Positions 1 through 9,396 are shown, numbered from the stretch's first letter. The stretch: 64,000 nucleotides of DNA from Legionellaceae bacterium (GCA_030148065.1 JASBUC010000028.1:18224-82223), one strand, 5' to 3'. Translations and numbers: made by a program. The notes: generated from the sequence alone by a model not told the origin.

Positions 1-1600
1 GATGAATGTAGGCGCCAAGCCCAATGGCCTTTACGGTGGTCGGGCCCCAGCTCACCCATTCTGCCACAATACTTGCATTCCAAGCACCGCCTGCAGCCGT
101 GACCACTCCTGTTATGTAGTAAGGAAAAATAGCCGGTAGAGCCAATCGTTTCCACCATAGCCAGCCTTTAAGCTGTAAATTACTTGCCGCTAAATTAAGC
201 TCTCTTGGAATGTTCATCGCACCGGCAATCACATTAAATAAAATGTACCATTGAGTGCCTAAAATCATCAAAGGGGTTAACCATATTTCTGTGTTTAGTT
301 GATAGGTTACAATGGCAATGACAACCACTGGGTAAATAAGGTTGGCAGGAAAGGCTGCTAAAATTTGAATGACTGGTTGTAAGCATTTGGCAAGCTTGAC
401 TCGTTTGCCAATATAGACCCCTATAGGGATCCAGACCACTGAGCTAATGACAATGCAAACAACCACACGGATACTGGTCACCATTCCTAGAAAAAGCACA
501 TAACCAACTTCCCGCCAGCTTACTTCGGCTAAGATAAAGTGCATTAACCAGGCGCCTGAGCACAGCACAAAAAACCCAAGTAAGGCATTCCAAAGATAAT
601 TAAGCCGCTTTTCCCAGCTGTAATTGATCTCTCGCAAACGACGAATTTTTCGCTTACGAAAAACTCTGGCATTGATAAACAAATCAGTCAATCGAGAGAC
701 GCCCTCTCCCAAAGCTTTTACGATGTTTGCTCGCACTAATAGGTTTACAAACCAAGAACTGTATGGGGTCTCCGTTGGAAAGTCTTCAATTTTAAATTTC
801 TCTGACCAAGCCAGTAGCGGGCGAAACAGTAATTGGTCATAGAGTACTATCACAATAAGCATGCCAAGAATAGCAAAGAGCACGGCCTCAGTATTAGCTT
901 GCTCAATCGCAACGGCGATGTATGAGCCAACCCCAGGCAAACGAATGTCTTGATTCGAAACAGAAATGGCCTCTGATAACACCACAAAAAACCAGCTCGC
1001 TGACATCGACATCATCATGTTCCATAAGAGCGGCGAGAGTGAGAAAGGGACCTCGACTTTCCAAAAGCGTTGCCAGCTCGATAATTGAAACATGTGTGAG
1101 GCCTCTAGCAACTCGTGGGGAAGCGTTTTTAAAGATTGATAAAAGGCCAGCGCCATATTCCAGGCTTGTGCGGTAAAAATGGCAAAGATGGAGGCGCACT
1201 CAGGACCAAGCAAACTGTTTGGAAACAGTTTGATAAAGCCAACCACGGTAATGGATAAAAAGCTTAATACTGGCACTGATTGCAAAACATCGATGGCTGG
1301 AATGATGAGCTTTTCCGCCTGCCGAGACTTTGCCGCTAAGGTGCCAAAGATAAACGTAAACAGTGACGAGAAAATAAGCGCTATAAACATGCGAAACACT
1401 GTTCTAAGCGCATAGGAAGGCAACGCACTTGGCTCTAGTGAAATTTTAATTGGCTCGCCGAGATGATAAGGGGAGGACATTTGCTGGCCGGCCCAAGCAA
1501 GCAAAAAGATAAGACCAACAATGACAATTAGGGCAAATAGATCCCAAAGACCAACGCTTCGTTTGCTATCGTTCTGATAAGAAAAATAATTACGCTTCAC
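1..1600 (-). CDS. ABC transporter permease, tandem double-domain (partial, runs off window start)
   Basis: Inner-membrane permease of a binding-protein-dependent ABC importer of the NitT/TauT-like class; substrate unknown. The frame opens with GTG at 1600, directly after an in-frame TAA and six bases downstream of a GGGGGG Shine-Dalgarno stretch, and stays open to base 1 (533 codons). A hydrophobic helix lies near residues 14-30. Two permease-type segments are visible: SWQRFWKVEVPFSLSPLLW near residue 175 and WVSWGPTTVKAIGLGAYIH near residue 515, separated by a very basic linker near residues 315-330. This fits the fused two-permease proteins of about 570-590 residues, so only the C-terminal end is missing. 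ATPase and binding-protein genes would lie outside the window. It follows the LbtU-like porin gene on the same strand after 139 bases. I translated three separate stretches and all are in frame. Confidence 0.85.
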   Translation of the reverse strand, partial: MKRNYFSYQNDSKRSVGLWDLFALIVIVGLIFLLAWAGQQMSSPYHLGEPIKISLEPSALPSYALRTVFRMFIALIFSSLFTFIFGTLAAKSRQAEKLIIPAIDVLQSVPVLSFLSITVVGFIKLFPNSLLGPECASIFAIFTAQAWNMALAFYQSLKTLPHELLEASHMFQLSSWQRFWKVEVPFSLSPLLWNMMMSMSASWFFVVLSEAISVSNQDIRLPGVGSYIAVAIEQANTEAVLFAILGMLIVIVLYDQLLFRPLLAWSEKFKIEDFPTETPYSSWFVNLLVRANIVKALGEGVSRLTDLFINARVFRKRKIRRLREINYSWEKRLNYLWNALLGFFVLCSGAWLMHFILAEVSWREVGYVLFLGMVTSIRVVVCIVISSVVWIPIGVYIGKRVKLAKCLQPVIQILAAFPANLIYPVVVIAIVTYQLNTEIWLTPLMILGTQWYILFNVIAGAMNIPRELNLAASNLQLKGWLWWKRLALPAIFPYYITGVVTAAGGAWNASIVAEWVSWGPTTVKAIGLGAYIH

Positions 1601-1694
1601 TTATTCCCCCCACCAGAGCGTTTAAGAGAGGAACTATACCAAAATAGAGACAGAAAAGCGATGAAGAGATTAATTCTGCTTGTTAAATGGCGGG

Positions 1695-1722
1695 TTAAGA
1701 CCGGAGAATTCTCCAGCCTTAA
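1695..1722 (-). terminator. Hairpin between LbtU-like gene and ABC permease
   Basis: A 28-base palindrome centred on GGAGAATTCTCC. In minus-strand RNA all 14 positions can pair if two G-U wobbles are allowed; on the plus strand two positions mismatch, which suggests it acts on the minus-strand transcript downstream of the porin gene. There is no U-tract, so it may be a processing or attenuating hairpin and not a classical terminator. Confidence 0.4.
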
Positions 1723-1739
1723 CAAAACGACATGATGGC

Positions 1740-3284
1740 TTAAAAGTAGAGTCCAAATTGAGCGGTGATTGTGTCTGAGTTATGGCCGGTTCCCGTCATG
1801 GCAGACACGCCAGTACCACGGCCACCGGCAGTATTATTGCTGCCATAATCAATGTCATGTCGGTACTCAAGACTTTGCACCGTATCACGCCACCAAGAGA
1901 CATTCAGCACCCCTGAGAACCGCTGCTTTGGAAGACCAAGAGCCAAGGCTTGACGAGTAAACCCGTAACCAACCGCGATGGAGGTTGGCTTACTGGCACC
2001 GGTAAAACTGTAGGAAATTTCAAAGTTTCCAGCCTGAGGCTTAGCCCCTTGCAGGTTATAACTTAAATCTTCCACTCTAAAGTCATCGGTTGCGGTTACC
2101 CACTCTGCCGTCAAACCATAGTTACCAATGAGCACATAGGCATTGACATCAAACGCTGCGGTTTTGCGCACGTTTTCATTCGCTGTGGTCGCACCAAAAC
2201 CAAGGAAGTCCCCAGTGCCACCACCAGTGTTCTGCATGCCCTCAGCATCAGCAATGTTGTTAATGTAGCTTACACCAAACTGACCGCGAACCTTATCACT
2301 TAACAGATCATAGCCAAGATTAACCCCACCATTTGCCGAATTGCCATAAGTAGTATCACTCTTAAAGCCATAGGCTGCTGCAAACAAACCATGGTTAACG
2401 TGTTGTCGATAACCAAGTTGAAAGACGCGTGTTTTAGTTCTTGCCATCGCCAGTGGAAAGGGCGATGAAATCATTGAAGAGCTGTACCGACCAAAAGGCA
2501 CATAAATTTGACCGGCGGTCATATAAAAAGGTGTTTTATCCAAGTTACCAACGTTGACAAACCCCTTACCCAGACGAAAATTGGAGTTTGACACTCGCTG
2601 AACCATGCCGGTAAAAGGAGGAGCGCTGTCATAAGAAATGCCAATGAAGCCTTCTACCCACTCATTTAAGGCAATGGCGATGTCAAGTTCAGCACTACCA
2701 AGGTCAAAGTCTCCAGTTTGACCACCATTCATTGGCCAAGTAATCATACCATAGGGCACAAGACTTCCACTTAAGGCAATGATTGGGGTTTCCGGAAGGT
2801 TATAGCCATCCGCGCTTAAGTGTTTATAAAGCAGCATGCGCTGCGCCATTAGGCGTACGTCTTGGTTAATGCTTGAAATGTTAATGATTAAATCAGAGCC
2901 ATCAAACGCAGGTCTTTCACCTAAATATGGTGAGGTCACCACTGGCGTACCAGCAATGTAGGTTAGCACGTGATCGCCCACCATTAACGCCGCAGGATGA
3001 TAGTCCATTAGAGAAGGTGCTTCATCAAAGGTATGTATGGTCACCGCTTGGCTGTGGAAATGATGTGGGACTCGATGAAATTTACCATCTTTGCCCTTTT
3101 CCATACGCGTGGCATCCCCTTCGCCAAAAGAGGAGGCACTTTGTAGGGACTCAATTTTTGCTTCTAAGGCTTTCGTTCTTTCTTTCAGCGCTTCTAGCTC
3201 AGAGTCTTCGGCATAAGTATTGGTGATATTTAAAAACGGGAGGGTGAGCAAACAAATGCTCGATAACAAAACTCGACACTTCAC
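1740..3284 (-). CDS. lbtU: LbtU-family siderophore porin / outer-membrane beta-barrel
   Basis: Outer-membrane beta-barrel, most like the Legionella LbtU family, which takes part in uptake of the siderophore legiobactin independently of TonB. I place the start at GTG 3284, seven bases after a GGAG, which gives a clean signal peptide (basic MKC, hydrophobic core, cleavage near NTYA). A short coiled coil follows (ELEALKERTKALEAKIESLQ), then an N-terminal periplasmic-like segment with PVVTSPYLGERPAFDGSDL. The rest is rich in alternating aromatic strands and ends in the terminal Phe (FGLYF) typical of barrels recognised by the BAM complex. About 514 residues. An upstream in-frame TTG at 3302 is less likely. 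No other legiobactin gene is visible beside it, so the substrate is inferred from family resemblance only. Confidence 0.72.
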   Translation of the reverse strand: MKCRVLLSSICLLTLPFLNITNTYAEDSELEALKERTKALEAKIESLQSASSFGEGDATRMEKGKDGKFHRVPHHFHSQAVTIHTFDEAPSLMDYHPAALMVGDHVLTYIAGTPVVTSPYLGERPAFDGSDLIINISSINQDVRLMAQRMLLYKHLSADGYNLPETPIIALSGSLVPYGMITWPMNGGQTGDFDLGSAELDIAIALNEWVEGFIGISYDSAPPFTGMVQRVSNSNFRLGKGFVNVGNLDKTPFYMTAGQIYVPFGRYSSSMISSPFPLAMARTKTRVFQLGYRQHVNHGLFAAAYGFKSDTTYGNSANGGVNLGYDLLSDKVRGQFGVSYINNIADAEGMQNTGGGTGDFLGFGATTANENVRKTAAFDVNAYVLIGNYGLTAEWVTATDDFRVEDLSYNLQGAKPQAGNFEISYSFTGASKPTSIAVGYGFTRQALALGLPKQRFSGVLNVSWWRDTVQSLEYRHDIDYGSNNTAGGRGTGVSAMTGTGHNSDTITAQFGLYF

Positions 3285-3430
3285 AACGGTACTCCAGTAC
3301 AACTATTTTTATTATTGTGCAACAAAGAAGAGGGTTGGTTTAACTTTAGTATTCCAATTTGAGCACAGGACAACAAGGGCTAGGATAAGCTTCTTTCAAG
3401 AGAATGTCTTTAATTTATTCGAAAATTTAG

Positions 3431-3467
3431 GCAAAAAAAAACCCCAACAAGTTGGGGTTTTTTTCGT
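3431..3467 (-). terminator. Rho-independent terminator, usable in both directions
   Basis: A CCCCAAC / GTTGGGG stem (3442-3448 and 3451-3457) with a 2-base loop is flanked by A-runs on one side and T-runs on the other. On the minus strand it lies just after the stop of the MOMP-like gene and is followed by about nine T, a textbook intrinsic terminator for a highly expressed porin. Confidence 0.88.
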
Positions 3468-3480
3468 AAGTCTATAACGC

Positions 3481-4263
3481 TTAGGCGTTACCAACCCACT
3501 TAGCACCGAAGTATAGACCATCATAAGTGATGTCTCCGGCATTTCGGCTACCATCAACCCAGTTGATTTGGTAACCAACGTCTAGAGTCAAGTCACCTTG
3601 AGCCATTGCGTGAGTGTATTTAACACCAACGTCGCTGCCTAGGTTAACTAAAACGTCTCTGTCGTTTGTAGTAACACTAGTTTGAGTAGAATCAGCAGCT
3701 AGAATAGCCATGCTTGAACCACCAGTTAGGGCAAAGCCGTTACCGAAGTTGTAAGAACCGTTCATACCGATTCTAGGACCAATGCCTTCGTCTTTGTTAA
3801 CTGTACCAGCAGCAGCTGAAGTTTGCTCGAAGCTAGCATACTGTAGACCGCCGTGGAAACGCATATCAACGTTTTCACCGAAGTCAACGTGTTGACCTAG
3901 TTCGAAGTTAACAACGTTGTAGTTGGCTTTTCTGTAGTCAGCATTTCCAGAAGTACCATACTTGTTATCGAAGTATAACCAAGTGATGGTCGCATCATTT
4001 CCAGTTCCGAAATGGTAGCTACCTTCTAGTTGGAAACCCCAGTCAGAGTCGTTGTTGAAAGTGTCATTAGCTGTTCCAGAAAGAACGTTGTCAGCAGTCT
4101 TTAGGTAAAGAGCTCTGATTCCAAGATCCCAAGCAGTTTTTTCGCAAGGAACAGTTACGTTACCAGCAGAACAAGCAGGAGCAGGAGCTGGGCCATACAT
4201 AGCCGCACTAGCTGCACCACTAACGCCTAGTACTAACGCTGCAATTGCAGTTTTTTTAAACAT
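3481..4263 (-). CDS. Legionella-type major outer-membrane protein (MOMP)
   Basis: Outer-membrane beta-barrel of the Legionella_OMP family. The protein has 260 residues with a signal peptide (MFKKTAIAALVLGVSGAASA). It is followed by the family hallmark, a Cys pair in ACSAGNVTVPCEKTAWDLG (about residues 31-49); in Legionella MOMP such cysteines cross-link subunits. The remainder is rich in Gly, Asn, Tyr and Asp with alternating strand patterns and ends AKWVGNA, without the usual terminal Phe or Tyr. The gene has its own strong promoter (4400-4428), an approximately 130-base leader and a strong terminator (3431-3467), so it is a monocistronic, probably abundant protein. It is slightly shorter than the Legionella pneumophila MOMP. 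This gene and the neighbouring LbtU-like porin are the best taxonomic markers in the window. Confidence 0.85.
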   Translation of the reverse strand: MFKKTAIAALVLGVSGAASAAMYGPAPAPACSAGNVTVPCEKTAWDLGIRALYLKTADNVLSGTANDTFNNDSDWGFQLEGSYHFGTGNDATITWLYFDNKYGTSGNADYRKANYNVVNFELGQHVDFGENVDMRFHGGLQYASFEQTSAAAGTVNKDEGIGPRIGMNGSYNFGNGFALTGGSSMAILAADSTQTSVTTNDRDVLVNLGSDVGVKYTHAMAQGDLTLDVGYQINWVDGSRNAGDITYDGLYFGAKWVGNA

Positions 4264-4615
4264 TGTGATTTTCTCCCAAAATTATTATTTTTATTAATAG
4301 CCATTAATAAAAAGACGATCCCGGGGAGGATCATCTCCTCTGCACACTAAAAAAAGCTCAATGTGCAGTATTCGAGACAAAATGCCGCGAACACAGAAGA
4401 TTATGGTAGACCAGTTTGGTTAAGTCAACTTTCAAAGCAAAAAAAACGCCTTTATTTTCAGTTGGTTTCACAAAAAAGCGCATCATTGAGTCGCTTTGTT
4501 TTTTTTTAGGGCTTGGTGCTTTTTTTTTAACTTTGGCTAAATAATCTTTTTATCCCTTTCAGTCTGCCAATACATCAAGGTACAATGGCTTACGCATCAT
4601 TACCTCGACCATACC
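4264..4615. other. Intergenic region between divergent MOMP and pyrC genes
   Basis: Holds the MOMP leader (about 4264-4393) and promoter (4400-4428). The leader contains a GATCC...GGATC hairpin near 4317-4332. The pyrC-proximal half is very T-rich (runs near 4499-4508 and 4522-4530). I see no open frame or RNA gene here and no clear pyrC promoter. Confidence 0.6.
4400..4428 (-). promoter_or_regulatory. Sigma-70 promoter of the MOMP-like gene
   Basis: Read on the minus strand, a TTGACT -35 box (4423-4428) is followed after exactly 17 bases by a CATAAT -10 box (4400-4405). Both are one mismatch from consensus. Transcription would begin near 4393 and leave an approximately 130-base leader before the MOMP-like start codon. 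Confidence 0.75.
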
Positions 4616-5638
4616 ATGTTCTCCATCACTCTGCCAAAGCCAGATGATTGGCATTTGCATTTACGACAAGGAAGCGTTTTAAAAGACACAATTAAGGCCA
4701 GTGAGAAAACCTTTGCCAGAGCTTTGGTTATGCCAAATTTAACCCCACCTCTAACCACGGTGAGTCAAATAGAACAATACGAAGAAACTATTTTTTCACA
4801 CACCCGAACGCTTAAGCCCTATTTTTCTCTCTATTTGACCGACCAAACCAGCATTGAAACCCTAGAAGCGGCAACAAAGCACTCATCCATTCTAGGCTTA
4901 AAACTCTACCCGCAAGGCGCAACGACTAATTCAAGCGCAGGCGTCAGCAAAATTGAGAAGCTCTACCCTCTTTTTGAGGCGATGCAAGCTTTGGGTTTGG
5001 TGCTGCAAGTCCACGGTGAAACCACCTCTGGTGATATTTTTAACCGAGAAGAGGCGTTCATTGAAACCTCCCTACAGGGCATTCATCAAACCTTTCCCAA
5101 ACTAAAAATTGTGCTAGAGCACATTTCTACGGAAGCCGCCGTTCGTTTTGTGTTGCAAAGTCAGGACACGGTTGCGGCCACCATTACCATTCATCACTTA
5201 CTTTATAATCGCAATGCATTATTAGCAGGCGGTTTAAAACCACATGTTTATTGCCTTCCTATATTAAAGTCAGAGCACAACCAACGCGCCTTGCAAAAAG
5301 CCGCCCTCAGTGGCAATAAAAAATTCTTCTTAGGCACAGACAGTGCCCCCCATGCCATTGATAAAAAAGAATCTAGCTGTGGTTGTGCTGGTATTTTTAG
5401 TGCGCCCTACGCACTACAACTCTACCTAGATTTTTTTGAGACGCACGGTGCGCTGGATAAATTCGAGGCCTTTGCCAGTCACTATGGTGCTAACTTCTAC
5501 GGTCTTGCCATTAATCAAGACACCATTACTTTAGAAAAGCGCCCAAGCCATGCTGCCAAAAGCTTCCCTCTCGGTAAATCCAGAGTGATTCCGATTGCAG
5601 CCGATGAAGTCTTAAATTGGAGTCTGGCAGATGACTGA
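4616..5638 (+). CDS. pyrC: Dihydroorotase (type II, homodimeric)
   Basis: Cyclises N-carbamoyl-aspartate to dihydroorotate in de novo pyrimidine synthesis in the cytoplasm. 340 residues, the usual PyrC length. Metal-site elements are in order: DWHLHLRQG near residues 11-19 (HxH pair), the lysine expected to be carbamylated in LGLKLYPQGATT near residue 100, VHGE near 137, LEHIST near 173, and the catalytic Asp in LGTDSAPH near 247. Residue KPDDWHLHLR at the very start supports the ATG at 4616. It overlaps the next gene, rnt, by 8 bases, so the two are co-transcribed. Another pathway gene, pyrE, lies at 15416. Confidence 0.95.
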   Translation: MFSITLPKPDDWHLHLRQGSVLKDTIKASEKTFARALVMPNLTPPLTTVSQIEQYEETIFSHTRTLKPYFSLYLTDQTSIETLEAATKHSSILGLKLYPQGATTNSSAGVSKIEKLYPLFEAMQALGLVLQVHGETTSGDIFNREEAFIETSLQGIHQTFPKLKIVLEHISTEAAVRFVLQSQDTVAATITIHHLLYNRNALLAGGLKPHVYCLPILKSEHNQRALQKAALSGNKKFFLGTDSAPHAIDKKESSCGCAGIFSAPYALQLYLDFFETHGALDKFEAFASHYGANFYGLAINQDTITLEKRPSHAAKSFPLGKSRVIPIAADEVLNWSLADD

Positions 5639-6245
5639 GAAACGACATAATAAGATGCGACGGCGATTTAGAGGCTTTTTACCTGTCGTCATTGACGTAG
5701 AGACCGCTGGGGTCGACCCTTTGAATGACGCCTTACTGGAAGTTTGTGCGGTCACCCTAACCATGACGCCTGAGGGGCTTGTTCGGCCAAAGCTCTGTTT
5801 GCATGAGCACATTGAGCCTTTTCCAGGAGCAAACTTAGACGCAGACTCTCTAGCCTTCAATAAAATTGATCCCACTCACCCTTTTCGCTTTGCTCTAAAC
5901 GAAAACATCGCCCTGCAAAATCTCATAACTCCCATCAAAGAAGAAGTAAAAGCGCATGGCTGCTCACGCGCCATTTTAGTTGGTCACAACGCCTGGTTTG
6001 ATTTGCTCTTTCTAAACCAAGCCATGAAACGAACGGCCTTAAAATCACCCTTTCACCAATTCTCAAGCATTGATACGGCAAGCCTCAGCGCTCTTTTATT
6101 TGGGCAAACGGTGTTGGCAAAAGCAATGAATGCGGCAAAAATAGAATTTAACAGTGAGTATGCGCATTCTGCCATTTATGATGCTGAGAAAACGGCAGAA
6201 CTTTTTTGTAAGATGGTCAATGACCACCCTTTAGCCGTTGGCTAA
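5631..6245 (+). CDS. rnt: Ribonuclease T (DEDDh 3'-5' exonuclease)
   Basis: Trims the 3' ends of tRNA and other stable RNAs and acts on the CCA end in tRNA turnover. 204 residues, close to the usual length. The three DEDDh exonuclease motifs are visible: VIDVETAG (ExoI, residues 19-26), GHNAWFDLLFL (ExoII, about 118-128) and HSAIYDAEKTA (ExoIII, about 181-191). The basic N-terminus (KRHNKMRRRFRG) agrees with the family. The start lies inside the end of pyrC (8-base overlap), so translation is probably coupled. It faces rho convergently, with a strong hairpin between them. Confidence 0.92.
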   Translation: MTEKRHNKMRRRFRGFLPVVIDVETAGVDPLNDALLEVCAVTLTMTPEGLVRPKLCLHEHIEPFPGANLDADSLAFNKIDPTHPFRFALNENIALQNLITPIKEEVKAHGCSRAILVGHNAWFDLLFLNQAMKRTALKSPFHQFSSIDTASLSALLFGQTVLAKAMNAAKIEFNSEYAHSAIYDAEKTAELFCKMVNDHPLAVG

Positions 6246-6255
6246 AATCTATGCG

Positions 6256-6281
6256 GTCATCCTCAGTTGACTGAGGATGAC
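6256..6281. terminator. Hairpin between convergent rnt and rho
   Basis: A perfect 11-base-pair stem (GTCATCCTCAG / CTGAGGATGAC) with a TTGA loop lies 10 bases after the rnt stop and 10 bases after the rho stop. There is no T-run, so it may be a shared 3' stabilising hairpin as much as a terminator. Confidence 0.6.
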
Positions 6282-6291
6282 TGGTTGAGTC

Positions 6292-7554
6292 TTACTCTTG
6301 GCGCTTCATCGCCTCAAAAAACTCTTCATTCGTCTTGTGATTTTTGAGCTTATCAAGAATGAACTCAATGGCAGCACACTCTTCCATGTTGTTAAGAATT
6401 TTTCGTAAGATCCACATGCGCTGTAACTCTTCCGCTGGCACCAATAAATCTTCACGACGAGTACCAGAGCGATTGATGTTAATCGCAGGATAAATTCGTT
6501 TTTCCGAAATGGCGCGACTTAAATGGACTTCCATATTGCCTGTCCCTTTAAATTCTTCGTAGATAACTTCATCCATCTTAGAGCCAGTATCGACCAAGGC
6601 TGAAGCAATAATGGTTAAACTACCGCCTTCTTCAACGTTTCGAGCCGCTCCAAAAAAGCGCTTAGGACGTTGCAAAGCATTGGCATCAACCCCACCGGTT
6701 AAGACTTTTCCGGAAGCCGGTGCCACCGTGTTATAAGCTCGGGCCAAACGAGTAATCGAGTCGAGCAAAATGACCACATCGTGCTTATGTTCAACCAAGC
6801 GCTTTGCTTTTTCAATAACCATTTCAGCCACTTGTACATGACGGCTGGCTGGCTCATCAAACGTACTTGCAACCACTTCACCTTTCACCGTTCGCTGCAT
6901 CTCGGTGACTTCTTCTGGCCGCTCGTCAATGAGCAAGACTATCAAATAACAGTCTGGGTAATTTTTCTCAATTGACTGCGCCAAATTTTGCATCATCAAG
7001 GTTTTACCCGCTTTAGGAGGCGAGACAATCAAGCCACGCTGCCCTTTGCCAAACGGTGCACATAAATCGATTAGACGAGAGGTTAAGTCTTCGGTTGAAC
7101 CATTACCTTGTTCAACTCGCAGACGCTCTTCAGCAAAAAGAGGGGTTAAGTTTTCAAATAAAATTTTGTTTTTAGCACTGTCTGGTGGATCAAAGTTGAT
7201 GTGATCGACTTTAAGAAGGGCAAAGTAACGCTCACTGTCTTTCGGTGGGCGAATTTTTCCAACCACCGTATCCCCCGTACGCAAACCAAATCGTCTGATT
7301 TGACTAGGCGAGACGTAAATATCATCAGGTCCCGCTAAATAAGAGCCTTCAGCACTGCGCAAAAACCCAAAACCATCTGGCAAGATTTCCAACACACCTC
7401 CGCCAAAGATGTCATCACCTTTCTTGGCAAGAAGTTTCAATATCCCAAACATAATGTCTTTTTTATGCATGCGGGAAGTGTTTTCTAGTCCTAGCTCTAC
7501 AGCAATTTTAATTAGCTCCTGGACTGGCAGGCTTTTTAACTCGGTTAAATTCAT
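6292..7554 (-). CDS. rho: Transcription termination factor Rho
   Basis: Hexameric ATP-dependent RNA helicase that terminates transcription. 420 residues, the usual size. The N-terminal Rho helix-bundle ([18 protein letters not shown]) leads to the cold-shock-like RNA-binding domain with [20 protein letters not shown] near residues 62-81. The Walker A is PPKAGKT (about 179-185), Walker [17 protein letters not shown] (about 260-275), and the Q- and R-loop region [14 protein letters not shown] follows. The C-terminus (FFEAMKRQE) is complete. The gene stands alone on the minus strand, 155 bases downstream of trxA, the same trxA-rho adjacency seen in many gammaproteobacteria. Confidence 0.97.
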   Translation of the reverse strand: MNLTELKSLPVQELIKIAVELGLENTSRMHKKDIMFGILKLLAKKGDDIFGGGVLEILPDGFGFLRSAEGSYLAGPDDIYVSPSQIRRFGLRTGDTVVGKIRPPKDSERYFALLKVDHINFDPPDSAKNKILFENLTPLFAEERLRVEQGNGSTEDLTSRLIDLCAPFGKGQRGLIVSPPKAGKTLMMQNLAQSIEKNYPDCYLIVLLIDERPEEVTEMQRTVKGEVVASTFDEPASRHVQVAEMVIEKAKRLVEHKHDVVILLDSITRLARAYNTVAPASGKVLTGGVDANALQRPKRFFGAARNVEEGGSLTIIASALVDTGSKMDEVIYEEFKGTGNMEVHLSRAISEKRIYPAININRSGTRREDLLVPAEELQRMWILRKILNNMEECAAIEFILDKLKNHKTNEEFFEAMKRQE

Positions 7555-7640
7555 GTGAAGAATCTCTCAATGAAGGATTATTATAAGTACGATTGATCTA
7601 CTTAGTGATAGGGATGGCCAATGAGCATTAGCCAAAAGTT

Positions 7641-7674
7641 CAGAAGGCAGCATACCACACGTAGCTGCCTTCTG
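7641..7674 (-). terminator. Probable trxA terminator
   Basis: A perfect 11-base-pair stem CAGAAGGCAGC / GCTGCCTTCTG with a 12-base loop lies 35 bases beyond the trxA stop. On the minus strand it is followed by AACTTTTGG, a weak U-tract. Confidence 0.6.
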
Positions 7675-7709
7675 TCTATATTTCTGCTGGATTAAAAAAG
7701 AACGGGTTA

Positions 7710-8036
7710 TTATAGGTGACTTTCTAAAAAGGCAACTAATTGAGACTTGGTTAATAAGCCAACTTTGGTGGCCTCAACATTCCCATCTTTAAATAAGATC
7801 ATGGTTGGAATGCTCATAACACCGTATTTTGCAGGTGTCTCTGGCTCATTATCGATGTTTAATTTAACGATTTTTACTTTGCCTTCCATCGCATTTGCCG
7901 CTTCTTCCAGAATGGGGCTAAGAGAACGACAAGGGCCACACCACTCAGCCCAAAAGTCAACCAGCACAGGCAAGCTAGACTGTAAGACGTCTTTTTCAAA
8001 GTCACCATCGGTAACGTGAGATACTAAATCACTCAT
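7710..8036 (-). CDS. trxA: Thioredoxin 1
   Basis: Cytoplasmic dithiol-disulphide oxidoreductase that reduces protein disulphides and supplies electrons to ribonucleotide reductase and others. 108 residues, the standard thioredoxin length. The active site WCGPC is at residues 32-36, preceded by the buried Asp in LVDFWAEWC. The cis-proline motif SIPTMILFKDG is present near residue 75. No signal peptide is visible. It is followed by a hairpin terminator (7641-7674) and then rho. Confidence 0.97.
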   Translation of the reverse strand: MSDLVSHVTDGDFEKDVLQSSLPVLVDFWAEWCGPCRSLSPILEEAANAMEGKVKIVKLNIDNEPETPAKYGVMSIPTMILFKDGNVEATKVGLLTKSQLVAFLESHL

Positions 8037-8099
8037 TGCATTTATCCTCTTTGTTAATAATTCGGAGCTTCTTCCATAGTTGGGGACACATTTCTTATT

Positions 8100-8693
8100 T
8101 TAAAGGTCATACCATGTAAGAAGCCTCTCTTGCAGCACATCAACCCCTGTGCGTTTAAGGGCAGAAAAGGCTTGCACACTTAATAAATCAGCGTGTTTTG
8201 CCAGAGCATTTGTAACTTTTTCCACCGTGCTCTTTTGGGCGCTAAAGGATAATTTATCGGCTTTGGTCAGTAACACGTGGCATGGCAGGCCTCCCTCGAT
8301 TGCCCACTGTATGATGTTTAAATCGAGTTCTTTTAGAGGATGACGAATGTCACAAACCACCACAAGCCCTCGCAAACAGGTCCGTTTTTCTAGATAAGCA
8401 CCCAATGTTTGCTGCCACTGGCGCTTAATTGACACGGCCACTTTTGCATAGCCGTAGCCTGGCAAATCAACCAAGCGCCTGGTTTCATCAAGGGTAAAAA
8501 GATTGATTAATTGCGTACGTCCCGGCGTCTTACTGGTTTTCGCCAGAGATTTCTGGTTGGTCAACACATTCAAAGCGGTTGACTTTCCGGCATTAGAGCG
8601 CCCAACAAACGCCACTTCAATGCCTTGATCATCTGGCAGTTGCGCAAGCTTTGCTGCACTGGTTAAAAAGGTTGCTCTGGAGAATATGGACAT
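8100..8693 (-). CDS. engB: Ribosome biogenesis GTPase EngB (YihA/YsxC)
   Basis: Small GTPase needed for assembly of the large ribosomal subunit. About 197 residues from ATG 8693; an upstream in-frame TTG at 8705 is less likely. GTPase motifs are in order: G1 GRSNAGKST (about residue 32), the G2 threonine in [10 protein letters not shown]3 DLPGYGYAK (about 75), G4 TKAD (about 143) and the G5-like SAL near the C-terminus. It is divergent from the cytochrome c4 gene. EngB and cytochrome c4 are neighbours in many gammaproteobacteria, which supports both calls. Confidence 0.95.
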   Translation of the reverse strand: MSIFSRATFLTSAAKLAQLPDDQGIEVAFVGRSNAGKSTALNVLTNQKSLAKTSKTPGRTQLINLFTLDETRRLVDLPGYGYAKVAVSIKRQWQQTLGAYLEKRTCLRGLVVVCDIRHPLKELDLNIIQWAIEGGLPCHVLLTKADKLSFSAQKSTVEKVTNALAKHADLLSVQAFSALKRTGVDVLQERLLTWYDL

Positions 8694-8793
8694 GATCTGA
8701 ACCAATAAATCATCTGATTATAACCTCAATGTTTTTTATTCATAAGGGTTTTTGGTATATTTAGCCTAGCTATCAATCTTTGAGAGACAATGG

Positions 8794-9396
8794 ATGTTTA
8801 ATTTTAAGTCAGTTTTGCGGCTTATCAGCCTTATTTCTTGCTTACTTCCGACATTGGCCTGCGCGCTAGATGAGCAGACACTGGATGCAACCTGCGTTGC
8901 CTGCCATGGTGTCAAAGGCAATAGTACTGTGAGTTTATGGCCAAAGCTTGCCGGCCAACATCAACCCTACCTGCTAAAACAGCTCAAAGCGTTCAAAGCG
9001 CACACTAGAGAAAACGCAGCAATGGCCCCGATGGTAGCCCCCTTGGACGAAGAAGACATGGTCGCCTTGGCTCACTACTACAGCCAACAAACGACCAGCA
9101 TTGGCTTTGCTAAAAAAGAGCGGCTCAAAGAAGGTGAGCGTCTCTACCGCGGAGGCAATCAAGAGCGCGGCATTTCTGCCTGCATTGCCTGTCATGGCCC
9201 TAGAGGGCTTGGAAATGCCCAAGCAGGCTTTCCTAGCTTGTCTGGACAAAACCTTGATTATACCATTAAGCAACTCAACGATTACAAACAAGGCCTGCGC
9301 CGCACAGATGACAATGAAATCATGCGTGACATTGCCAAACGAATGACGGAGCAAGACATTAAAGACGTTGCAAACTATCTAACAGGATTACACTAA
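8794..9396 (+). CDS. Cytochrome c4, periplasmic dihaem
   Basis: Soluble periplasmic dihaem electron carrier feeding terminal oxidases. 200 residues. A signal peptide is present (FKSVLRLISLISCLLPTLAC, cleavage near residues 22-24). There are two haem-c sites, CVACH at residues 34-38 and CIACH at 130-134, in two similar halves, the usual cytochrome c4 design. Candidate axial methionines are in AAMAPM (residues 75-80) and EIMRDIAKRM in the second half. The stop is immediately followed by the dsbA start with no spacer, so the two are one operon. That link makes sense because c-type cytochrome maturation needs handling of the CxxCH thiols. Confidence 0.92.
   Translation: MFNFKSVLRLISLISCLLPTLACALDEQTLDATCVACHGVKGNSTVSLWPKLAGQHQPYLLKQLKAFKAHTRENAAMAPMVAPLDEEDMVALAHYYSQQTTSIGFAKKERLKEGERLYRGGNQERGISACIACHGPRGLGNAQAGFPSLSGQNLDYTIKQLNDYKQGLRRTDDNEIMRDIAKRMTEQDIKDVANYLTGLH

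Noticed and set aside
922..1415. Small plus-strand open frames within 600-1415
   Set aside because: They lie antisense to the ABC permease, which is in frame with clear family motifs on the minus strand.
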